The notes under the pieces: generated by a model | Seen by the model: the letters and a program-made list of their open reading frames with translations, nothing else | Told to the model about the DNA's origin: nothing | Database searches by the model: none | Made by a program: the position numbers and the translations under genes | Assembly: GCA_035532075.1 (NCBI GenBank) | Contig: DATKRV010000012.1 | Location: 1 to 10,624 of the forward strand | Length of the DNA stretch: 10,624 nt | Source of the DNA: CAIVND01 sp035532075 | GTDB taxonomy: Bacteria > Actinomycetota > Acidimicrobiia > Acidimicrobiales > Bog-793 | Direction: 5' to 3' | Shown: positions 7,122 to 10,624 of the stretch, one piece after another | How positions within the stretch are numbered: the stretch's first letter is position 1 | Layout: each line of letters starts with the position of its first letter

Positions 7122-7844
7122 ATGCCAGTGACAGATACGAAATCGGAAGTACTGAGCGCGGACGAGCTGATCGACGCGCTTGAGGCAATTCGCCAGGAGC
7201 ACTACAAGAGGTATCCCTACCGGATCAAGACGATTCAGAGCAAGGATGAACTTCCTGGTCTCGCCGCTTCGAAACTCCGCTCGCACTCGGGAGGGGACAT
7301 CAACCATCGCTTCGAGGGCGAACGCTATATCAACTGCACGGACAAGGCGATGCGTCGCAAGCAATTGCGCAAGCTCGTTGACGAAGGTGGTGAGATAGCC
7401 TTCGGCGGGACGAAGGTAAGCCATCCGCTCCTCGCCAAGTGGGAATCGCAGTCCTTTGGCCTCACCGAAGAAGAGATCGAGGATGCCGAGAGATCTGACG
7501 CTGATCCTGGCGTTTTGATCTGGCGTGGTTGGCATGTCAGCAGAGACCGTTACTACCCGTTTCCGGTCGCGATCGGAAGCGGCCTCGTCGGCGAAGGGGA
7601 GAATCGTCTTTTCGCGCAGCAGCAGATGGCAGCGATTGAAAAAGATGCAGAGACATTTCGCGAATGGGGAATGCCACGCATTGAAGAGGCGCTGTTGAAT
7701 CGTAAGGAACACGCTGGGATCGACGTTGAACACGCCGAATTCAATGAACGGGTCATCAAGGAGTACTGCACAACTCCGAGACTTCAGGAGCAGATTCGAC
7801 AGGTCTTCATCCTTCGCCTCCAGCAGCGCGCCCGCATCAAGTAA
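7122..7844 (+). CDS. PqqC/TenA-like heme-oxygenase-fold protein (possible iron-dependent oxidase), first of a pair
   Basis: A 240-residue, all-helical-looking soluble protein. The N-terminal LSADELIDALEAIRQEHYKR (11-30) and following YPY resemble the start of PqqC (opening helix, then H-P-F), and QLRKLVDEGGE (81-91) resembles the helix that ends in D-H in PqqC. The C-terminal segment H197-x3-D201-x2-H204 matches the metal-binding HxxxDxxH pattern of CADD-type heme-oxygenase-like diiron oxidases (HDOs). Further candidate ligands are Glu88 or Glu91, His101 (before PLLAKW) and Glu158 or Glu160, so a complete iron site is possible. Such proteins oxidise diverse small molecules, so no substrate can be given. 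ATG 7122 has AGGAGG (7111-7116) at ideal distance. The related gene at 7892 begins 47 bases downstream, making an operon likely. The fold is fairly secure, the chemistry is not. Confidence 0.72.
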   Translation: MPVTDTKSEVLSADELIDALEAIRQEHYKRYPYRIKTIQSKDELPGLAASKLRSHSGGDINHRFEGERYINCTDKAMRRKQLRKLVDEGGEIAFGGTKVSHPLLAKWESQSFGLTEEEIEDAERSDADPGVLIWRGWHVSRDRYYPFPVAIGSGLVGEGENRLFAQQQMAAIEKDAETFREWGMPRIEEALLNRKEHAGIDVEHAEFNERVIKEYCTTPRLQEQIRQVFILRLQQRARIK

Positions 7845-7891
7845 ATCGATCGCCAGCAGTAAAATCCCATTCATCCTAAAGGAACCCATTT

Positions 7892-8707
7892 ATGTCACAG
7901 CTTCCCTTTGGACCAGCAGATCTTGACAAGTCGGCACTTTCCTCGACTGCGTTTCTCGAGATTCTCGATAGCGACTTTGGACGCAAGACAGCTGTCGTGC
8001 CCCGCGTCTACGAGCAGATTATCTCTGGCTCGCTTGATCTCGAGAATCTGAAGTGCTGGATAAAGGATATGTATTGCTATTGGGACACGTTGTATTTCAG
8101 CACTGGAGGGATCTTCATCAAGACAAATGAACCTAAAACACGCGAGGGCATGCTCCGCAAACTGGTCGAAGTAGAGGGCCGAGTCATTGTCAATGATGTC
8201 GTACCAAGCTGGACCAACCAGGCATATGAGGAGCTGTGGCTGAGGTTTGCCCTCGGCGTAGGTCTTGAGCGAGATGAAGTGACCTCGTGGCAGACCTTTA
8301 CGCGGAGTTATTTCAGCATTTCGACTCTCTGTCTCTATTCGCGCGGATGGGAGTGGTCCTGGCTGGACGGAATCGCGAACCTTTATGCAGCAGATCGTTT
8401 CTATATTGAGTACTTTCCCAAAATCTCCCAGTCGCTTCGCGAAAACTACAAAGTTCCCCATGACGCACTCATGGTCTTCGAGGCAGTCGTTGCTGACGCG
8501 ATGGAGAACATTCACTTCGAGAGTGAGGCACTTTCCTACTGGGCCTGTACGACAGAACGACAGCTGACCGCGGCGCGCGCCTTCCGCGAACGGATCGATA
8601 TTGAGCACCAGCTTCTGACCTCCGTCAACGAGCTCATCGATTCAGGGGAGCTTCCGTTTCAGATTCCCGTGGGCACCGTTATTCCCGCCTTGCTCGACCG
8701 TACCTAG
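7892..8707 (+). CDS. Second PqqC/TenA-like heme-oxygenase-fold protein, probably lacking a full metal site
   Basis: A 271-residue soluble protein recognisable as PqqC-like by its order of segments: an opening helix, ISGSLDLENLKCWIKDMYCYWD (44-65, like the PqqC stretch preceding its Tyr-rich helix), MLRKLVEVEGR (87-97), the LRFALGVGL helix (117-125), ENIHFESEAL (205-214) and the closing long helix with DIEHQLL (236-242). It shares LRKLV(D/E) and the C-T-T-x-R turn (219-223; 216-220 in its neighbour) with the upstream gene, so the two are distant paralogues. Most positions corresponding to the neighbour's candidate iron ligands are changed: no His after the EVEG segment, and only Glu205 and His208 of the C-terminal triad remain. 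It may be a structural partner, giving a heterodimer, or a cofactor-free enzyme like PqqC. The ATG at 7892 follows AAAGGA (7878-7883) by eight bases. Confidence 0.68.
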   Translation: MSQLPFGPADLDKSALSSTAFLEILDSDFGRKTAVVPRVYEQIISGSLDLENLKCWIKDMYCYWDTLYFSTGGIFIKTNEPKTREGMLRKLVEVEGRVIVNDVVPSWTNQAYEELWLRFALGVGLERDEVTSWQTFTRSYFSISTLCLYSRGWEWSWLDGIANLYAADRFYIEYFPKISQSLRENYKVPHDALMVFEAVVADAMENIHFESEALSYWACTTERQLTAARAFRERIDIEHQLLTSVNELIDSGELPFQIPVGTVIPALLDRT

Positions 8708-8744
8708 ACGGTTCCCTCATCTCGTGTGTAGCAAGGGATCCGTC
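8707..8744 (+). promoter_or_regulatory. Imperfect stem overlapping the terminator-like hairpin (possible antiterminator)
   Basis: Bases 8707-8717 can pair with 8734-8744 (10 pairs, one T-T mismatch at 8712/8739, 16-base loop). The 3' arm shares 8740-8744 with the left arm of the compact hairpin at 8740-8755, so the two structures exclude each other, as in attenuators. No leader peptide or known regulator-binding loop was identified. Confidence 0.3.
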
Positions 8745-8755
8745 GAACGCGACGG
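8740..8755 (+). terminator. Terminator-like hairpin between the PqqC-like pair and eutA
   Basis: CCGTCG/CGACGG forms a perfect 6-bp stem with an AACG tetraloop. It is followed by TCTGGCTGTTTATTT, which is T-rich but not a clean U-tract. It lies 32 bases after the stop of the second PqqC-like gene and 30 before the eutA start. It could end most transcripts or attenuate read-through. Confidence 0.35.
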
Positions 8756-8777
8756 TCTGGCTGTTTATTTGCGTGAA

Positions 8778-8784
8778 GGTGCAC
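8778..8784 (+). repeat. Third GGTGCAC copy, at the eutA ribosome-binding site
   Basis: This exact copy of the motif found at 7087 and 7104 overlaps GAAGGTG, the only plausible ribosome-binding sequence of eutA, and ends one base before its ATG at 8786. The position would allow translational as well as transcriptional control. Confidence 0.35.
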
Positions 8785-8785
8785 G

Positions 8786-10279
8786 ATGCATGAGGTAAAT
8801 ACTCAAGGCGCGAGCGCAGAGATTCAGGATTACATCTATCTGCACGACAACGTGGAACTGACAACGGTCGGAATTGACATTGGTTCATCGACGTTCCATT
8901 TGATGTTCGCAAAGGTACATCTGAAGAGGGAGACCCAAGACCACTCGAGCAGGTTCGAGATTGTCCATCGCAGGATTCTCTGGCGATCAGAGATTGCACT
9001 AACGCCCTATCGCAACAGAAGAATCGATACCAACCTCGTCAGGCTGTTTGTCGAAGAGAGTTATCAAAAAGCGGGTCTTCATCCAAGCCAGATCGACAGC
9101 GGAGCGGTGATCCTTACCGGCGAAGCGTTGCGACAATATAACGCTAGATCGCTCGCTGACGCCGTTGCCGCTGAATCGGGAGACTTCGTCTGTGTGAGCG
9201 CCGGACATCATCTTGAGGCCACGTTGGCCGCCTTTGGTTCGGGAGCCGTGAAGTACTCCCAGGAACACGCGATACGTCTTTTTCACATCGATATTGGAGG
9301 CGGAACAACCAAGCTTGCGTTGATCGACAACGGGATCGTCATCGCGACTGCAGCGGTGATGGTTGGCGGCAGACAGATTTCCCTGGGCGCGCAACGCGAG
9401 ATATTCAGTTCGTCCGCGGGCAGTTCTGCGATCGCCCGCCACGCTGGCTTCCGGATCCACCTCGGCGAGACGCTCACCGAAGTGAATGAGCATCGGTTTG
9501 TTGGCGCGCAGGTGAGCGTAATTGTTGATCTTGCAGCTGCGAATCATCACAACACCCTTGAACGCGAGATCCGTCTCACACGTGTTCTTCCCCGAAATTT
9601 CCGTCCCGACGCGGTGAGTTTTTCCGGAGGAGTATCCGAATACATCTATCGTCGAGAGACCGTGGCATACGGCGATCTCGGCCCGCACATAGGAAGCGAG
9701 ATCCAGCGCGCGATTGAAAATGGCGTGATCACGCTCCCGGTAGTCGATCCAGGTGAAGGCATTCGCGCCACGGTTGCTGGAGCCTCGCAATGTTCTGTAC
9801 AGCTGTCAGGTAGCACCGTATTCGTAAGCGAACCGTCGATGTTGCCGGTGCGCAATGTTCCGGTCGTTCATGCCGAACTTGGAGATCGACGGTCCGGCGA
9901 AGATTACGATGCAACCGGCGTAGCAGATTCGATCGGGCGTGCGATCGCGGACTACGGACTTCGGGTGAGCGATCGCCTCGCACTCTCGTTCACCTGGAGC
10001 GGTGAGCCCTCCTTTCAACGGCTCAGTGCGTTTGCTGAAGGACTCAGCCATGCCCTGTCGTCATCGGGCCAAGAGCTACTCATCGTGCTGATCGACCAAG
10101 ACATTGGAGCCACGATCGGCCGGCTGCTTCGAAGCGAGTACAAAATTGACCGACCGCTGGTGTGCCTTGACGGATTGACATTCTCACCTCTTGACTTCGT
10201 TGACATCGGCACGATCATCGAACCGAGCGGCGCGCTCCCCGTTGTGATCAAATCCCTCCTTTTCAGCACGGAGCGTTGA
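8786..10279 (+). CDS. eutA: EutA-family reactivating ATPase (ethanolamine ammonia-lyase reactivase-like)
   Basis: A 497-residue ASKHA-fold ATPase matching EutA (PF06277) along its full length; enteric EutA is about 30 residues shorter. EutA is the chaperone that swaps damaged cobalamin out of ethanolamine ammonia-lyase (EutBC) using ATP. Visible elements: phosphate-1 loop VGIDIGSST (28-36), SGAVILTGEALR (105-116), phosphate-2 loop HIDIGGGTTKLALI (167-180), SFSGGVSEY (278-286) near the nucleotide, IRATVAGASQCSVQLSGSTVF (326-346) and the C-terminal FVDIGT...LPVVIKSLLF (471-493), all EutA hallmarks. All nucleotide-binding motifs are intact, so it should be active. No eutB, eutC, eutD or permease is present in the window. 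Start ATG 8786, with GAAGGTG four to ten bases upstream. The ammonia-lyase may lie downstream, or this EutA may serve another cobalamin enzyme. Family assignment is firm; the client is unknown. Confidence 0.9.
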   Translation: MHEVNTQGASAEIQDYIYLHDNVELTTVGIDIGSSTFHLMFAKVHLKRETQDHSSRFEIVHRRILWRSEIALTPYRNRRIDTNLVRLFVEESYQKAGLHPSQIDSGAVILTGEALRQYNARSLADAVAAESGDFVCVSAGHHLEATLAAFGSGAVKYSQEHAIRLFHIDIGGGTTKLALIDNGIVIATAAVMVGGRQISLGAQREIFSSSAGSSAIARHAGFRIHLGETLTEVNEHRFVGAQVSVIVDLAAANHHNTLEREIRLTRVLPRNFRPDAVSFSGGVSEYIYRRETVAYGDLGPHIGSEIQRAIENGVITLPVVDPGEGIRATVAGASQCSVQLSGSTVFVSEPSMLPVRNVPVVHAELGDRRSGEDYDATGVADSIGRAIADYGLRVSDRLALSFTWSGEPSFQRLSAFAEGLSHALSSSGQELLIVLIDQDIGATIGRLLRSEYKIDRPLVCLDGLTFSPLDFVDIGTIIEPSGALPVVIKSLLFSTER

Positions 10280-10310
10280 TAACGCATTTCACCGGCAATT
10301 TCAATCCGTT

Positions 10311-10350
10311 TTGCCCGAACTCTGCCCAAAAACCTAAAGTTCGCTAGGCT
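10311..10350 (+). promoter_or_regulatory. Candidate promoter for the Rieske oxygenase gene
   Basis: The 103-base gap after eutA is AT-richer than its surroundings. TTGCCC (10311-10316), an 18-base spacer and TAAAGT (10335-10340) form one possible promoter; TAGGCT (10345-10350), a common actinobacterial -10 form, is another. The inverted repeat CGAACT/AGTTCG (10316-10321 with 10338-10343) spans the space between and could be an operator. No hairpin plus T-run separates it from eutA, so read-through is also possible. Confidence 0.35.
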
Positions 10351-10382
10351 AAACACCTCGGGAGTCCTACAAGGAGCGGGTA

Positions 10383-10624
10383 ATGGCGATAACGCCGGAA
10401 GACAACGCGAAGCTGACTCAAGTTGGTCCGGGCACCCCAGGAGGTGCGCTGCTCAGGCGCTACTGGCACCCGGTCGGAATCACCGCGAAGCTCGACGAGA
10501 ACCCGGTACAGAGCGTGCGCATCCTTGGCGAGGACCTCGTGTTGTATCGCGACCGTTCGGGCACGCTCGGTCTGATCGGCAGACAGTGTGGGCACCGACT
10601 GGTCGACATGGTCTTTGGGATCCC
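10383..10624 (+). CDS. Rieske non-heme iron oxygenase alpha subunit, N-terminal part (phthalate dioxygenase/LigXa-like), cut by window edge
   Basis: Eighty complete codons open to the right edge. The N-terminus TPEDNAKLTQVGPGTPGGALLRRYWHPV is split here as TPEDNAKLTQVGPGTPG (4-20) and GALLRRYWHPV (21-31); it is the signature opening of phthalate 4,5-dioxygenase, vanillate and 5,5'-dehydrodivanillate (LigXa) O-demethylase-type oxygenases. ILGEDLVLYRDRSGTLGLI (47-65) follows, then C-G-H (69-71), the first half of the Rieske cluster site; the second C-x2-H and the mononuclear iron domain lie beyond the edge. Such enzymes hydroxylate or O-demethylate aromatic acids, using a reductase and often a ferredoxin. 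ATG 10383 has AAGGAG (10371-10376) at ideal spacing. The usual CPHRGA is CGHRLV here, a departure worth noting. It follows eutA by 103 bases. Confidence 0.88.
   Translation, partial: MAITPEDNAKLTQVGPGTPGGALLRRYWHPVGITAKLDENPVQSVRILGEDLVLYRDRSGTLGLIGRQCGHRLVDMVFGI

Noticed and set aside
6897..7889. Long minus-strand open frame (330 codons) opposite the first PqqC-like gene
   Set aside because: Its translation shows no family motifs and lies wholly antisense to a gene with an ideal ribosome-binding site and recognisable fold landmarks; it is a codon-bias shadow.
8708..8785. Cobalamin riboswitch upstream of eutA
   Set aside because: The gap is only 78 bases, too short for the aptamer, and no B12-box-like sequence is visible.
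7895..9790. Minus-strand open frames of 237 and 263 codons opposite the second PqqC-like gene and eutA
   Set aside because: No recognisable domains, no ribosome-binding sites, and complete antisense overlap with well-supported genes.
1..10624. Mobile elements, phage genes, CRISPR or toxin-antitoxin modules
   Set aside because: No transposase, integrase, terminal inverted repeats, regularly spaced repeats or toxin/antitoxin-like small gene pairs were found on either strand.

Overview
The window looks like chromosomal DNA of an actinobacterium with moderate GC content (roughly 55% by eye). It is densely coding: nine complete protein genes and one gene cut by the right edge. A member of the acidophilic, iron-metabolising Acidimicrobiia would fit the gene mix and the base composition, but that placement is inference. 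I see no tRNA, rRNA, insertion sequence, integrase, CRISPR array or origin.

The left half (1-5278) is housekeeping-like. A flippase-like multi-span membrane protein (UPF0104/LPG-synthase TM family, minus strand) is divergent from a two-gene plus-strand unit, an AI-2E/PerM-family membrane protein followed by a polyprenol-phosphate mannose synthase. These three share an envelope/lipid-glycosylation theme. Convergent to them is a tightly coupled minus-strand pair, a UbiE/MenG quinone C-methyltransferase and a MenF-type isochorismate synthase, joined by an ATGA stop/start overlap. The pair covers an early and the last step of menaquinone synthesis.

The right half (5594-10624) is a catabolic-looking locus with an unusual composition. 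In order it holds: a class III (LigB/DesZ-like) extradiol ring-cleavage dioxygenase; a small Rieske [2Fe-2S] ferredoxin on the opposite strand; two tandem but strongly diverged PqqC/TenA-like (heme-oxygenase-fold) proteins; a full-length EutA-type ASKHA ATPase with no eutBC in view; and the N-terminus of a Rieske non-heme iron oxygenase alpha subunit of the phthalate/LigXa type. Oxygenase, ferredoxin and ring-cleavage enzyme fit one aromatic (possibly methoxylated) degradation route. The PqqC-like pair and the solitary EutA are not explained by any pathway I know and are the most interesting part of the window.

Regulatory structure visible in the gaps: a 14-bp perfect palindrome at the predicted transcription start of the flippase gene; a short upstream ORF with a strong ribosome-binding site ahead of the dioxygenase; a GGTGCAC motif found only upstream of the first PqqC-like gene (twice) and eutA (once); and two mutually exclusive hairpins between the second PqqC-like gene and eutA.
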